Source: Verrucomicrobiales bacterium (lineage in GTDB: Bacteria; Verrucomicrobiota; Verrucomicrobiia; Verrucomicrobiales; DEV007). Taken from it: 64,000 bases of DNA. Of the stretch, positions 44,932 to 54,613 are shown in pieces. Location of the stretch: positions 1-64,000 of the forward strand of contig PAAG01000041.1 of assembly GCA_002698785.1 (NCBI GenBank), given 5' to 3'. The notes under the pieces are model-generated. The model saw only the letters and a program-made list of their open reading frames with translations, was not told the origin of the DNA and made no database searches. Made by a program: the position numbers and the translations under genes. Every line of letters begins with the position of its first letter. Position 1 is the stretch's first letter.

Positions 44932-46035
44932 ATGACCCCCAATTCAGTATCCTCCACTTCACGGAGGCGATTCCTGACTAGAGCGACTGCGATCGCAGCC
45001 ACCGGTATCAACCTCATCACGAGTCATAAAGCAAAGGCGGGTGACACCAACGGTGCCATTGTTGGCGAGGGAGAGCATCGATATGAAGTCTCTCACGCAT
45101 GGCCCAACCTTCCTGACAAATACACTTGGCAAACCACGCACAATGTCGCAGTGGATTCACAGAATCGACTATACGCCATTCACGAGGGCAAACCAGATCA
45201 GCCAGATCACCCCGCGATTTTCGTCTTCGACGAGAAAGGCGATTTTATCAAAGCCTTCGGGAATCAGTTCCAGGGCGGCGGTCATGGTATCGAGGTGCGC
45301 AAGGAAGATGGAGGAGAGTTCCTCTACGTCACTGGTTACCTCCATATGGCAAAGTTCTCCAAATTGACTCTCGACGGAGAAGAGGTCTGGACGGAATACG
45401 CGCCCATGCAGAGCGGGCTATACGGAGACGCTGAGCCGAAGCGGAACACGCGGCAGTGGGGGAGGGAATTTTTCCACCCGACAAATTTCGCCTTTCTTCC
45501 CGATGGAAGTTATTTCCTGGCAGACGGATACGGGGCTTACACGATTCACCGCTATGGGACCGATGGTAAATGGCAATCAAACATCGGATCGCCTGGTAAA
45601 GGTGATGGCGAATTCAATACACCTCATGGCTTATGGATAGATGACCGTAAAGGAGGCGACGTTCAACTCGTAGTCTGCGACCGTGGCAACGGTCGAATGC
45701 AGTGGTTTGATCTGGACGGGACCCATCGACAGACGATGGGCGGTTTCATGCTGCCGGCCAACATCGATCGCTTTGGAGACCTGCTCCTTATTCCAGACCT
45801 CAGCGCTCGAATTACCCTGCTCAATGGTGACAACAAAATGATCCATCTAGGAGAGGATCCGGATTGGAGAAAAGAGGTGCTCAAAGACAAGAAAGCCATG
45901 CGTAGCCAACCAGCTTCGTGGGTGTCTGGGAAATTCGTTCATCCTCACGATGCGTGTTTCGATGCAAATGGAAATATCTTCGTGGCAGAGTGGGTTGCTT
46001 CGGGGCGTATCTCTAAGCTGCGGAAAGTTTCGTAA
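44932..46035 (+). CDS. Tat-exported NHL-repeat beta-propeller protein
   Basis: A 367-residue protein with a twin-arginine signal (STSRRRFLTRATAIAATG, 8-25). The mature part has NHL-type repeats: AVDSQNRLYAIHEG, GHGIEVRKEDGGEFLYVTGY, PTNFAFLPDGSYFLADGYGAYTIHRY, GEFNTPHGLWIDDRKGG, and HPHDACFDANGNIFVAEWV at the end, forming a six-bladed propeller. Similar proteins resemble the lyase domain of peptidyl-glycine amidating enzymes, but catalytic residues cannot be confirmed by eye. It is probably a periplasmic or secreted carbohydrate- or ligand-binding protein. Its start directly follows a hairpin. Not obviously linked to cmk. Confidence 0.82.
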   Translation: MTPNSVSSTSRRRFLTRATAIAATGINLITSHKAKAGDTNGAIVGEGEHRYEVSHAWPNLPDKYTWQTTHNVAVDSQNRLYAIHEGKPDQPDHPAIFVFDEKGDFIKAFGNQFQGGGHGIEVRKEDGGEFLYVTGYLHMAKFSKLTLDGEEVWTEYAPMQSGLYGDAEPKRNTRQWGREFFHPTNFAFLPDGSYFLADGYGAYTIHRYGTDGKWQSNIGSPGKGDGEFNTPHGLWIDDRKGGDVQLVVCDRGNGRMQWFDLDGTHRQTMGGFMLPANIDRFGDLLLIPDLSARITLLNGDNKMIHLGEDPDWRKEVLKDKKAMRSQPASWVSGKFVHPHDACFDANGNIFVAEWVASGRISKLRKVS

Positions 46036-46138
46036 ATTCTTGCGAAACGGGGGGAAAGGGAAGTAGAGATGTAATAAGGAATTGGCAGACATCCTGCATC
46101 GAATTGAGATCTGTCTCCCCCGATTTATCGAGAGTGAA

Positions 46139-46789
46139 ATGAAACTTCCCGTCATCTACAGTGCATTTTCTTTGCTGCTTGTCGCCTTGTCCTTGTCCGT
46201 TGCTACCCCAGTCGAAGCAGGTCTTTTCGATAAACTCCGGGCAAAGAGGCAAGCGAAGCTGAAGGCAAAACAGCAGGCGAGTAAGCCCAAGCGCCGCGTG
46301 CCGGTCAAGCGATCCTGGTACAACGACACACACGAAGATGCCTATATCAACGAACCGCTCCTTGATGGGGCAGGGGAAGAGTCTGAGAGGCGAGTAATCA
46401 TCGATATCGAGAGGCAGCGCGCTTTCCTCGTCATCGACGGTCTCGTCGCGATCGACTCTGCAGTTTCTACCGCTCGACGCGGTTGTGTTACCCCTCGGGG
46501 CTCCTACCAGATCACGGAAAAAATTCGTTCAGGAAAAGTGTCCACGCTCTATCATGTCTACATGCCGAATTGGATGAGGCTCGGACATACCGCCATTGGA
46601 ATGCACACGGGAGATCTTCCCGGTTATCCTGCTTCGCATGGTTGTATTCGTTTACCCATGTCGGTTGCTCCAGTTATGTTCACACATGTCCCGCGCGGCA
46701 CGACGGTAGAGGTGGTGGATACGTGGGATGAGAAAGGGCTGAAGCTTCCTTACACTTTCCCCAATCCGATTTACCTGACCCAACTTTGA
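46139..46789 (+). CDS. L,D-transpeptidase (YkuD family)
   Basis: A 216-residue exported enzyme with a signal peptide (about 1-27, after MKLPVIYSAF) and a short basic stretch (KLRAKRQAKLKAKQQ). The YkuD catalytic core has H156 in GMHTGDLPGYP and SHGCIRLP with catalytic C169. It uses the L,D-peptide of peptidoglycan to form 3-3 cross-links or to attach lipoproteins. The start at 46139 is chosen because it begins the signal peptide; the frame is open for 19 more codons (to 46082) that do not look like a signal. The Lys-rich linker is notable. Convergent with the cyclase gene, 7-bp gap. Confidence 0.9.
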   Translation: MKLPVIYSAFSLLLVALSLSVATPVEAGLFDKLRAKRQAKLKAKQQASKPKRRVPVKRSWYNDTHEDAYINEPLLDGAGEESERRVIIDIERQRAFLVIDGLVAIDSAVSTARRGCVTPRGSYQITEKIRSGKVSTLYHVYMPNWMRLGHTAIGMHTGDLPGYPASHGCIRLPMSVAPVMFTHVPRGTTVEVVDTWDEKGLKLPYTFPNPIYLTQL

Positions 46790-46796
46790 TCCACGG

Positions 46797-48668
46797 TCAG
46801 GCCGAGATCGAGACTGACGTTGGGATATCTTCTGTTGATTTCAATTCTATCAGACGATAGGCAGTCACCTTTCCTGAAAATCCCTTTAACCTCAGATCGG
46901 TCATTTCTTCTACCACGGGCTCTTTGTTCAATGCTCCAAGTGTTGGTTCGTCGATCACGAGTTCCATCGATTCCGCGACACCGCACAGGCGGGATGCCAG
47001 GTTCACGCGCGAACCGACGACAGTGTAATTCAGGCGGTCTGTGGACCCCATACAACCAGCAACGACTTCACCGGTAGCGACTCCAATACCGATCTCGATT
47101 GGTCTCTCGGTTTTGTGGTTCAACTGTTCCCGGACTCGAATCATTTCAAGGGCGCAGGAAGCGGCTAGCTCTGCGTCGTTTCCGTACGATTTCAGTCCAC
47201 CAAACACCGCCATGACCTCATCACCCACAAACTTATCCACCACCCCATAGTGTTCGCGAACCACCTTGGTCATTGCCGTCATGTGCTCATTTAAGAGGTC
47301 GATAACCTCTGAAGGGTGCATTTGCTCGGTCAATTCGGTGAACCCACGTATATCGCAGAACAGAACGCTGACTTCCTTCGTTTCTCCGCCCAGTTCAAGA
47401 TCCAGACCACCACTGATCATTGCCTGGGCTACTGTCTCATCGCTGACTTTTCCCAATAGCTCCCGGTAAAGCGCCTTTTGCTTCAATTCGTCCGCCATCT
47501 GGTTGAATGAATCGGCAAGTTCGCCGATCTCATCTTTAGAGTTGATCTCGACGCGGTGATCGAGATTTCCCTCCCGGATTGCCTGCGTTCCCAAGGCAAG
47601 TTTCTTCAATGGAATTGCAAAATTGCGGGAAAGGAGCGCTGCGAGAAGGATGCCGAAGAGTAGAGCGACAACGGCAATACCGCTTCCGCGAATTCGTAGC
47701 TCTGCCAGGTCTTCTTCCAGCGGAGCCAGTGAAAAAGCCGATAGCTGATACGCCGGACGCATGACATCGAGGTCAGTGAGGGGAAACAGGTATACCTGAT
47801 AGGCAGAGTCTTCGGCTTGCACTTCGAAACGCGTCCACTTTTGGCCGTCGATGGGCGTTTGATTCGGAAATGTATTTGTTACGGCCTCAGCCAGGTCCGT
47901 AGAGAAATCGCCCTGTATGGAACGTGAGTAGATCTCCCCATTCATATAAATCCCGGAAAGCAGTCGCTGAGTCGGCTGGAACTCTTCCTGGAATCGATCG
48001 AGAAACTTCTGGGCCTCTGTCTCTGCAGCAGTTTTCCGCAGCAAAAATCCCAGTTTTTCTCCCGTCTCTGGATCCACGACCGGAGTCCTCACCATCTCTT
48101 CGACCGAATTGTCTCGATTGGGAGAGGGGATGTAGATCGTCTGCTGCTTATCCGTTTTCAGAATCGCTTCGATTCTTTCCCTGAACTCCGGGCTCTTGAG
48201 GCGACCTCGTGCGCGCTTGGGAATGCCCCGGTCATTACGACCAGAGGGCGTTGCGAGGAAATGGAACTCACCTTCCAGGTCCATCAATGCAATGCCGTCG
48301 AGTCTTCGTTCCCTGTTGTCAGCTTCTGGGCGCTCTATCCGCTGGCTACGATTTTCAGGCCTGTCGATGATGTCGGGAAGAGAGTCGATAAAGTCCTCTC
48401 GCGACTGCTTGTCCGTCTCGCCTTTGAGATACTTTGCCAGAAAAGGGTGACTGGCCAGTGTTTTGCAGGACTCCAGAAACTCAGCACTCTTTTGCTCCCG
48501 GGAGCGTTCCAATTGGGCAACCAGACCATCGAATTCGATGGAAAACTGATCCGTGTAGGTCTGTCGTATCTTCGCCTCCGTAGCCCAGAGAACCGCCAAT
48601 GTCACCAAGGCGATGGCAAAGACAATTGTCAGCATCAGCTTGGTCTGGAAACGGAAGCGATTCTTCAT
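46797..48668 (-). CDS. HAMP-class III adenylate/guanylate cyclase with periplasmic sensor
   Basis: A 623-residue membrane-bound cyclase. TM1 is about 8-28. A periplasmic region (about 30-330) has dCACHE-like features (LERSREQKSAEFLESCKTLA and later LLSGIYMNGEIYSR). TM2 is about 331-352, a HAMP domain follows (about 353-405, FAIPLKKLALGTQAIREGNLDHRVE), then the class III cyclase domain (about 425-600). Metal aspartates are D439 (LFCDIRGFTE) and D483 (KFVGDEVMAVFG). K479 and T549 sit in the nucleotide-specificity positions, and N556 and R560 (VNLASR) stabilise the transition state. All catalytic residues appear present. The sensed ligand is unknown. Confidence 0.9.
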   Translation of the reverse strand: MKNRFRFQTKLMLTIVFAIALVTLAVLWATEAKIRQTYTDQFSIEFDGLVAQLERSREQKSAEFLESCKTLASHPFLAKYLKGETDKQSREDFIDSLPDIIDRPENRSQRIERPEADNRERRLDGIALMDLEGEFHFLATPSGRNDRGIPKRARGRLKSPEFRERIEAILKTDKQQTIYIPSPNRDNSVEEMVRTPVVDPETGEKLGFLLRKTAAETEAQKFLDRFQEEFQPTQRLLSGIYMNGEIYSRSIQGDFSTDLAEAVTNTFPNQTPIDGQKWTRFEVQAEDSAYQVYLFPLTDLDVMRPAYQLSAFSLAPLEEDLAELRIRGSGIAVVALLFGILLAALLSRNFAIPLKKLALGTQAIREGNLDHRVEINSKDEIGELADSFNQMADELKQKALYRELLGKVSDETVAQAMISGGLDLELGGETKEVSVLFCDIRGFTELTEQMHPSEVIDLLNEHMTAMTKVVREHYGVVDKFVGDEVMAVFGGLKSYGNDAELAASCALEMIRVREQLNHKTERPIEIGIGVATGEVVAGCMGSTDRLNYTVVGSRVNLASRLCGVAESMELVIDEPTLGALNKEPVVEEMTDLRLKGFSGKVTAYRLIELKSTEDIPTSVSISA

Positions 48669-48821
48669 CTGAGGGAAATAACACCGAAAACAGGATCAGG
48701 TTCCGGGAAATCGAATGGCCAAATCACGATGACAGATTATGTTGGAAAAGGAAAGACGGCTTTCACCTTGACTCGATAGCCGTTTTTGACGAACTCATTA
48801 GAGGTCCGTTCGCACATCATC

Positions 48822-49289
48822 ATGGAAAGAGTCCACTTCGACGAAGCCGTTAAGAAAATTCTTCAAAAAGACAATCGCTACAAGCCTGATGGGTATGACT
48901 TCCTGCGCGAGGCGCTGGGGCGTGCCATCAAGGCAAATAACAGCGACGAACTTGAGGAGCATCGTCATGTGACTGGGCCGGAGCTTCTGGAGGGTATCGT
49001 AAACCTGGCCGCAGACGAGTTCGGCATCATGGCTGTCACCATTCTCGATTCCTGGGGCATTCGTGACGGCGAAGATGTGGGAAATATGGTCTTTAATCTG
49101 ATCGATGCAGGCGCGTTTGGACGTTCGGAAGAGGACTCTCCGACTGACTTTGTTGGTGTTATCGACTTGAAGGAGAGACTCTTGAGTCCCTACCGCCCTA
49201 CGCGGGAGGTTTTGGCGAAAAAGTCGGATGACGGAGAATCGGAGCCTCCAACCCGTGGGAATCAACCAGCAAAACCCCGGGAAATTTGA
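48822..49289 (+). CDS. Minf_1886 family protein
   Basis: A 155-residue soluble protein with MERVHFDEAVKKILQKDNRY at the start, then the family's conserved DFLREALGRAIK and HVTGPELLEGIV, and GIMAVTILDSWGIRDGEDVGNMVFNLI. From memory this is the Minf_1886 family (named for a Methylacidiphilum locus), common in Verrucomicrobiota and Planctomycetota and of unknown function. The ATG at 48822 gives the family's start; 12 more codons are open upstream. The last four bases (TTGA) are shared with the TTG start of the downstream M16 protease, which suggests translational coupling. Confidence 0.85.
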   Translation: MERVHFDEAVKKILQKDNRYKPDGYDFLREALGRAIKANNSDELEEHRHVTGPELLEGIVNLAADEFGIMAVTILDSWGIRDGEDVGNMVFNLIDAGAFGRSEEDSPTDFVGVIDLKERLLSPYRPTREVLAKKSDDGESEPPTRGNQPAKPREI

Positions 49290-51832
49290 GTGGGTATTCT
49301 GATTCACTGGAGTTCCCCCTCACTTCCGCGTCCCTTACGACGCTCTCGAACGGACTCGAGGTCATTGTAAAAGAGGACTCGTCTGCTCCCGTAGTTAGCC
49401 TCCAGGCATGGTGTCGGGCAGGTAGTATCCACGAGGGAGATTGGTTGGGGGCAGGAATGTCTCATTTCCTGGAGCACATGCTCTTCAAGGGGACGGAAAA
49501 TCGTGACGGTCCTGAGATAGCAAAGACGGTCCAGCAAGAGGGCGGCTATATCAACGCCTACACTTCTTTCGATCGCACCGTCTATTGGATTGACTCGCCT
49601 TCAACTGGTGCGGATACCTGCCTCGATGTGCTCTGCGATGTCATCGGCTTCTCTTCGCTGCCCGAGGATGAGTTCGAAAGCGAGAGCGATGTCATCCGCC
49701 GGGAAATTGCCATGGGCGAAGACAATCCCGAACAGGTGCTTGGAAAAGTGCTCTTCCGTACCGCGTATTCCGTCCATCCCTGCCGCCACCCGGTTATTGG
49801 TTACCTCGACGTATTTAACCAGCTTTCTCGCGACGACCTTTACGCATACTACCGGGAGAAATACACGCCGGACAATATCTTCATCGTAGTAGTGGGCGAT
49901 GTGAAAAGAGAAAAGGTTGTTGAGCAAATCCGTGAAAAACTCGGAGGCATACCAAGACGAAGAAGGGCTCCAGTAGTCCTCCCCGAGGAGCCCGCTCAAC
50001 TGGGCATAAGGGAAGAGTTTGTTGAATTCCCCACAGACTTATTTCGAGGCCGACTCGCCTGGCCGTTGCCCAGTGCAACGCATGGCGACGTGGCTGCGTT
50101 GGATCTCATGGTTCAAATCTTGGGGGATGGGCGTAGCTCCCGTCTGTTTCGTTCGATTCGCGAGCAGAAACAATTAGCGCATTCCATTGGCTCTTATGCC
50201 TATACGCCCTCTTTTTCCGGCCAGTTGATGGTGAGTTTCGATACGGAGCCAGATAAGAGTGAGGCGGCAGAAGTCGCAATTTTCGAAGAACTCCACAAAC
50301 TTCGTGGGGGAGGTGTTTCGCGTGAGGAGCTTGCTAAAGTAAAGCGCCAGGCTCTCAGCGCGCAGTTTTCGACTCTGACCGACATGAGGGGGCAGGCTTC
50401 CGATCTTGCTTCGAATTGGATTCTCACACGAAATCTGGACTACACCCGCGAGTATGTGCATCAGGTGCAGGCAGTCGATGAAGATCAGATCGCCGAAGTG
50501 GCAAATCGTTACCTCAACGACTCTTGCTACACGAGGGTATCGCTCTTGCCGAAAAAAGAGACTGTCGCTGTGGCGTCGTCTTCTCGCGCCTCACGCTCGG
50601 AAGATATCCGAAAGGTTACCCTGGAAAATGGCCTCACAGTCCTTCTGCTTTCCGATCGTCGAGTTCCGTTTGTTCAGGCAAACGGAGTCTTCCGTGGTGG
50701 CCTTCTCGCAGAATCGCCTGAGACGAATGGGATCACTCGCCTGATGGCGCGCATGCTCACCAAGGATACGAAAAAGCGCTCAGCCGCCGAGCTAGCGGAG
50801 CGCATCGAATCGGTAGGCGGGGGAATCAGTGGAAGCTTTGGAAACAATTCGTTCGGAGTCGGGGTAAACGGACTGCGCCCGGATCTCTCGCTCGTAGTTG
50901 ATACGATCGGCGAAGCACTGCTCGAACCTGCCTTTCTCGCAGAGACCCTCGAAAAGGAGAGGCAGTTCCAATTAGCACAGCTCAAGGCAGAGGGAGACCG
51001 GCCTTTCACAGTGGCTTTGAAACAATTGCGGAAAGACCTGTATGGCGACCACCCCTATGGTTTGGAGTCCAGCGGAACGGAAAGCACGGTTTCATCGCTT
51101 CAGGTGGAACAGGTCATGGGTTTTCACCAGAGGCTCGTTCGAGGTGGAAATGGCGTTCTTGGAGTGTTTGGTGACCTTGATCTTAGCGAAGCGGAAGATA
51201 TGATTCGCGAAAGGTTTGATTCCGGGTTGTTGGGGGGAGAGAGAGAATTTTCGGTAAGATCTGAGTATGCCCTCCCGGATCTTTCCGGGAACATTGCTGA
51301 TTTGAAGCATGAAAAAGAGCAGGCTGTTCTCCTGATCGGATTCCGGACAGTGGATCTTTTGCATCCGGATAATCCGGCCCTCGAAATGATCGATGAAGCC
51401 TGTAGTGATATGGCATCTCGCCTGTTTATTCGGATTCGGGAAGAACTGGGACTGGCCTATTCCGTGGGTGCGACTCGCATGATGGGGCTGGAACCGGGAT
51501 TCCTTGTTTTCTATGTTTCGACTTCACCAGAGAAACTGGATCTTGTACAGGCTGAGATGCTCGATGAAATCGAGCTAATGAAGTCAGAAGGCTTGGCAGA
51601 AGACGAATTCGAACGTGCCAAAGCCTCTTGGTTAGGGCGTGAACTCATTCACCTCCAGGGCGCAAAAGAACTCGCCGCAACTGCCACCGTCGATGAACTC
51701 GTGGGCCTCGGCTGGGACAATTACCGCAAGACTCCCGATCTCGTTCGAGAACTGGATCGCACGACAGTTCAAGAGGCAGCTCAGCGCTACCTCGTTGAAA
51801 GCAATCGTGCGATTGTGCGGCTGACTACCTGA
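49286..51832 (+). CDS. M16 family zinc metallopeptidase, two-half (pitrilysin-type)
   Basis: An 848-residue protein with two tandem M16 halves. The first has the inverted zinc motif HFLEH (H60, E63, H64), and the third ligand Glu lies in VIRREIAMGEDNPE. The second half (about 430-848) keeps the fold (VTLENGLTVLLLSDRRVPFVQ) but lacks HxxEH, so it is a non-catalytic partner domain, as expected for single-chain M16 enzymes. No signal peptide, so cytoplasmic or exported by other means. It starts with TTG at 49286, overlapping the Minf_1886 stop by 4 bp; there is no nearby ATG. It probably degrades peptides or processes a secreted peptide. Confidence 0.9.
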   Translation: MSGYSDSLEFPLTSASLTTLSNGLEVIVKEDSSAPVVSLQAWCRAGSIHEGDWLGAGMSHFLEHMLFKGTENRDGPEIAKTVQQEGGYINAYTSFDRTVYWIDSPSTGADTCLDVLCDVIGFSSLPEDEFESESDVIRREIAMGEDNPEQVLGKVLFRTAYSVHPCRHPVIGYLDVFNQLSRDDLYAYYREKYTPDNIFIVVVGDVKREKVVEQIREKLGGIPRRRRAPVVLPEEPAQLGIREEFVEFPTDLFRGRLAWPLPSATHGDVAALDLMVQILGDGRSSRLFRSIREQKQLAHSIGSYAYTPSFSGQLMVSFDTEPDKSEAAEVAIFEELHKLRGGGVSREELAKVKRQALSAQFSTLTDMRGQASDLASNWILTRNLDYTREYVHQVQAVDEDQIAEVANRYLNDSCYTRVSLLPKKETVAVASSSRASRSEDIRKVTLENGLTVLLLSDRRVPFVQANGVFRGGLLAESPETNGITRLMARMLTKDTKKRSAAELAERIESVGGGISGSFGNNSFGVGVNGLRPDLSLVVDTIGEALLEPAFLAETLEKERQFQLAQLKAEGDRPFTVALKQLRKDLYGDHPYGLESSGTESTVSSLQVEQVMGFHQRLVRGGNGVLGVFGDLDLSEAEDMIRERFDSGLLGGEREFSVRSEYALPDLSGNIADLKHEKEQAVLLIGFRTVDLLHPDNPALEMIDEACSDMASRLFIRIREELGLAYSVGATRMMGLEPGFLVFYVSTSPEKLDLVQAEMLDEIELMKSEGLAEDEFERAKASWLGRELIHLQGAKELAATATVDELVGLGWDNYRKTPDLVRELDRTTVQEAAQRYLVESNRAIVRLTT

Positions 51833-51844
51833 TTGGCTCAGTGA

Positions 51845-53191
51845 TTAGCTGATTCCCTCAATTGAGGTCACACCCGGTGTTGGAACAGGGCCGGGATCGT
51901 AGGATTGATCCCAGGTCATTCCACCCTCGTTAGCGAAAAGATCTTCCTCGGCATTCATCGCTTCATCCCATTCAACTTCTTTGCCTGTCTGAGCTGACAT
52001 GCGACCCATGATCGCCATCATCGTCGAGTGAACCATGCGAGGACCGTCGTTGATGAACTTACCCGAACGGATCGAAGCGAAAAACTCATCGTGTTCTACC
52101 TGGTACATGTTCGGCTCCCCGGTCTTAGGCTTACGATAGCGCCAGACCATGTTCCCATCGTTGTCTTGAATGAATGGATCAGATCCGCGACCGATGATCA
52201 ACGTTCCTTTCGTGCCTCGCACGTAGTCGGCATTCTCATTCAGGCAACCGGGGGTCTTACGCGATGCCAGGTGGCACCAGACGTTGTTCGGATATTCGTA
52301 GGCTACGTGGTAGTGATCAAAAATGTTTCCTCCTGCCTGTGGAGCGGCGAGCCCCCCGGTAGCGCGGCAACGAATAGGGCTCGTATCGCCCATGACCCAG
52401 CCAATCTTATCCACACTGTGGACGGCTTGCTCAACGAGGCCACCACCACCCAGCCAGGTGTAGTTGTACCAATTGCGGATCTGCCATTCGATATCTGTCA
52501 TTCCGTCGGTGCGAAGAGACGGATCAAGGTGCGGCTTGGAGTGGCCGGAGTAGTAAGTCGCATAAACGCTCACAACGTCACCGATGAGGCCCTCTTCCAT
52601 CACCTTTTTATAGGCTTCGATACGGCTGGGGGAATAGCGCCAGCAAAATCCCGCTACGATGGAAATTGGCATGCCTTCGGACATTTTGACCGTTTCATAG
52701 GCATGGCGGACTCCCGCAGCATCGGTAGCCATAGGCTTCTCAGCAAAGACATGCTTTCCTGCTTCCACGGCGGCTCTCAGGTGAAGAGGCCGAAATCCCG
52801 GAGTGGTGGTAAGAAGAACAACATCTACATCAGAGTCCAAAACTCGCTTGTAGGCGTCGAGTCCAACGAATTGTCTTTCTGCGGGAACATCGACCTTTCC
52901 CGCAAGCTTCTCGTCCTTGCTCAGGATATCGAGGGATTTGTCGATTCGATCCTGGAAGACATCCGCCATGCAATGCAACTCTACGTTGTCATCTGCGCTG
53001 AGGGCCTGCGTTGCTGCACCCGTTCCACGACCTCCTGTGCCGATGAAACCAACCTTGATCTTTTTGTCGGGATCAATCGCCTCACCGCGCGCGGCTCCTG
53101 CAAACGTCGTTGCCGCAGCAGTGGCGCCAGCTGCCGTGCGCATAAAGTTACGTCGATCAAAAGGCTGAGATGTTTCCTGGGGATTGTTCAT
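51845..53191 (-). CDS. Tat-exported Gfo/Idh/MocA family oxidoreductase
   Basis: A 448-residue protein with a Tat signal (FDRRNFMRTAAGATAAATTF, 11-30). The Rossmann NAD(P) motif is KVGFIGTGGRG (near 46-56), the catalytic-type lysine is in HVFAEKPMA, and the C-terminal domain has WQIRNWYNYTWLGGGGLVEQAVHSVDK, where the His is part of the conserved active site. Exported Gfo/Idh proteins are abundant in this phylum and probably act on sugars outside the cytoplasm with tightly bound cofactor. The start at 53191 (MNNPQETSQ) puts the RR motif near the N-terminus; upstream codons would push it too far inside. No other sugar-catabolic gene is adjacent. Confidence 0.88.
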   Translation of the reverse strand: MNNPQETSQPFDRRNFMRTAAGATAAATTFAGAARGEAIDPDKKIKVGFIGTGGRGTGAATQALSADDNVELHCMADVFQDRIDKSLDILSKDEKLAGKVDVPAERQFVGLDAYKRVLDSDVDVVLLTTTPGFRPLHLRAAVEAGKHVFAEKPMATDAAGVRHAYETVKMSEGMPISIVAGFCWRYSPSRIEAYKKVMEEGLIGDVVSVYATYYSGHSKPHLDPSLRTDGMTDIEWQIRNWYNYTWLGGGGLVEQAVHSVDKIGWVMGDTSPIRCRATGGLAAPQAGGNIFDHYHVAYEYPNNVWCHLASRKTPGCLNENADYVRGTKGTLIIGRGSDPFIQDNDGNMVWRYRKPKTGEPNMYQVEHDEFFASIRSGKFINDGPRMVHSTMMAIMGRMSAQTGKEVEWDEAMNAEEDLFANEGGMTWDQSYDPGPVPTPGVTSIEGIS

Positions 53192-53339
53192 GTATAAACC
53201 AAATTCTTCACAATAAGACACCAAATGGCGACCCTCTCCGCAAGGCGAATCACGTTACGTAATCAGGTGGCTGATCCGCGTTCAGAGCTACTAGAATGTT
53301 GCTGCATTTCTTGGGTATAGCCGCTAGTTTCGATGAGTT

Positions 53340-54566
53340 ATGCTGTTGAAATCTGGTTTTCGGAGACGCTTCGGTCTGTCCATTACCTTGTCGGTCGCCT
53401 TCATCGTGGGAGTTGCTACCCTAGGCGCACACGAAGTCTCTTCCGTTTCTCTGATTTCAAATTTGGACACAGAGAAAAAGACGTATTTGCTAGATGCAGC
53501 AATGGAGGTCGTTCCCAGCGAGGATCCCGCGTTAAATGATCAGATTTCTCCAGAGGATGCGGCTCGCGAATTTGCTGTGGAATACCTGACCGTCCTGTTC
53601 GACGAGAAGGAACAAGAACCGAGCATCGAAATTGAAATTGTCGATGCCTCGGATGAAAACACACCGGAAGAACTCCAGCGCCAACAGGTTGTGGTAACGA
53701 TGAAAGGGGATATCCCGGAGTCGGCCAGGGAATTCCTCCTCTATCTCGACCCCAGTTGCCCAATGGCCGTCGTCATGGTGGTGATAAAAGACGAGCAACC
53801 CTCACGCAGAATGCAGGTCGTGCTCGCGGGAGAGTACAGCCGACCGGTGAACGTGGAACCAATTCTTGAGGGAGACCCATTCGAAGGAGAAGAGGGTAAG
53901 GGAAAGTTCACCGAAGAGACAGAGGCGAAGGAGTCTGGGGAGACGAAGGCCAAGCCTTCCGAGACAGAGTCAGCGACGAGTTCGCCGGCAGGAGAGAGTC
54001 TCGACGAGACCGACGACGGGGCCCCTGAACTGAAATCAGGCTGGCTCAGTTTTTTCGACGGGACCTGCTTGTCATTGTTGCTCCTGATTTCTGTTTTTCT
54101 CCTGACGATCCGAAGTCGGTCTGTTTTTATCCAGATTGCAATCCTCTTGATCGTACAGAGTATCTCCCTCGCGCTTGCTGCATGGGAGATCATTCCGGCC
54201 AGAGAGAATGCAATACCTGTTCTGGTATTGATGATTGCCGCTATTGCCGTGGAAGCCGTCTTCCACCGCAATTTGAAATGGTGGCGGTGTGTTCTGCTCG
54301 CCGCTGCTGGCTGGGCTTCTGGATGGCATATTGCATTGACGGATCCTTTCCGAATGGTGTTTCTGGTGGGCGAGCCTGTGTCCACAGGAAAAGTCATCCA
54401 GTTTATGTTTGGTGTGGAGCTGGCATTTATCGCGGTGGGACTCATTGCCGCTGCTGTCCTCCTGCTTCTGAATCGGTTTTCTTGGTATAGGCAGTGGGTT
54501 GTGCAGCCTCTTGCAGTTCTGATCGCAGCGCTGGCTCTCTTTCAACTTGTTGATTCATTTTTGTGA
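53340..54566 (+). CDS. membrane protein resembling HupE/UreJ_2 family but lacking its metal-ligand motif
   Basis: A 408-residue protein. It has a signal peptide (about 1-30, ending near GAHE) and an extracytoplasmic domain (about 30-180). A Ser/Glu/Lys-rich linker (about 183-228) leads to five or six membrane helices (from about 232). The helices align by eye with the HupE/UreJ_2 pattern: SGWLSFFDGTCLSLLLLISVFLL replaces the usual 'GFxHIxxGxDHLLFLLALLL', and VQSISLALAAW replaces 'AHSITLALAAL'. The histidines that would bind metal (HxxxGxDH, AHS) are Thr, Asp or Gln here, so metal transport looks lost. This could instead be a structural or repurposed homologue. Neighbour genes give no hint. 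Confidence 0.55.
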   Translation: MLLKSGFRRRFGLSITLSVAFIVGVATLGAHEVSSVSLISNLDTEKKTYLLDAAMEVVPSEDPALNDQISPEDAAREFAVEYLTVLFDEKEQEPSIEIEIVDASDENTPEELQRQQVVVTMKGDIPESAREFLLYLDPSCPMAVVMVVIKDEQPSRRMQVVLAGEYSRPVNVEPILEGDPFEGEEGKGKFTEETEAKESGETKAKPSETESATSSPAGESLDETDDGAPELKSGWLSFFDGTCLSLLLLISVFLLTIRSRSVFIQIAILLIVQSISLALAAWEIIPARENAIPVLVLMIAAIAVEAVFHRNLKWWRCVLLAAAGWASGWHIALTDPFRMVFLVGEPVSTGKVIQFMFGVELAFIAVGLIAAAVLLLLNRFSWYRQWVVQPLAVLIAALALFQLVDSFL

Positions 54567-54613
54567 AATTTCAGAGTCGACAAACTCTCGATTTCACGGC
54601 TGAGTGATCGCCG

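Noticed and set aside
52028-53197. 389-codon open frame on the plus strand
   Set aside because: Antisense shadow of the Gfo/Idh oxidoreductase, with no known domain.
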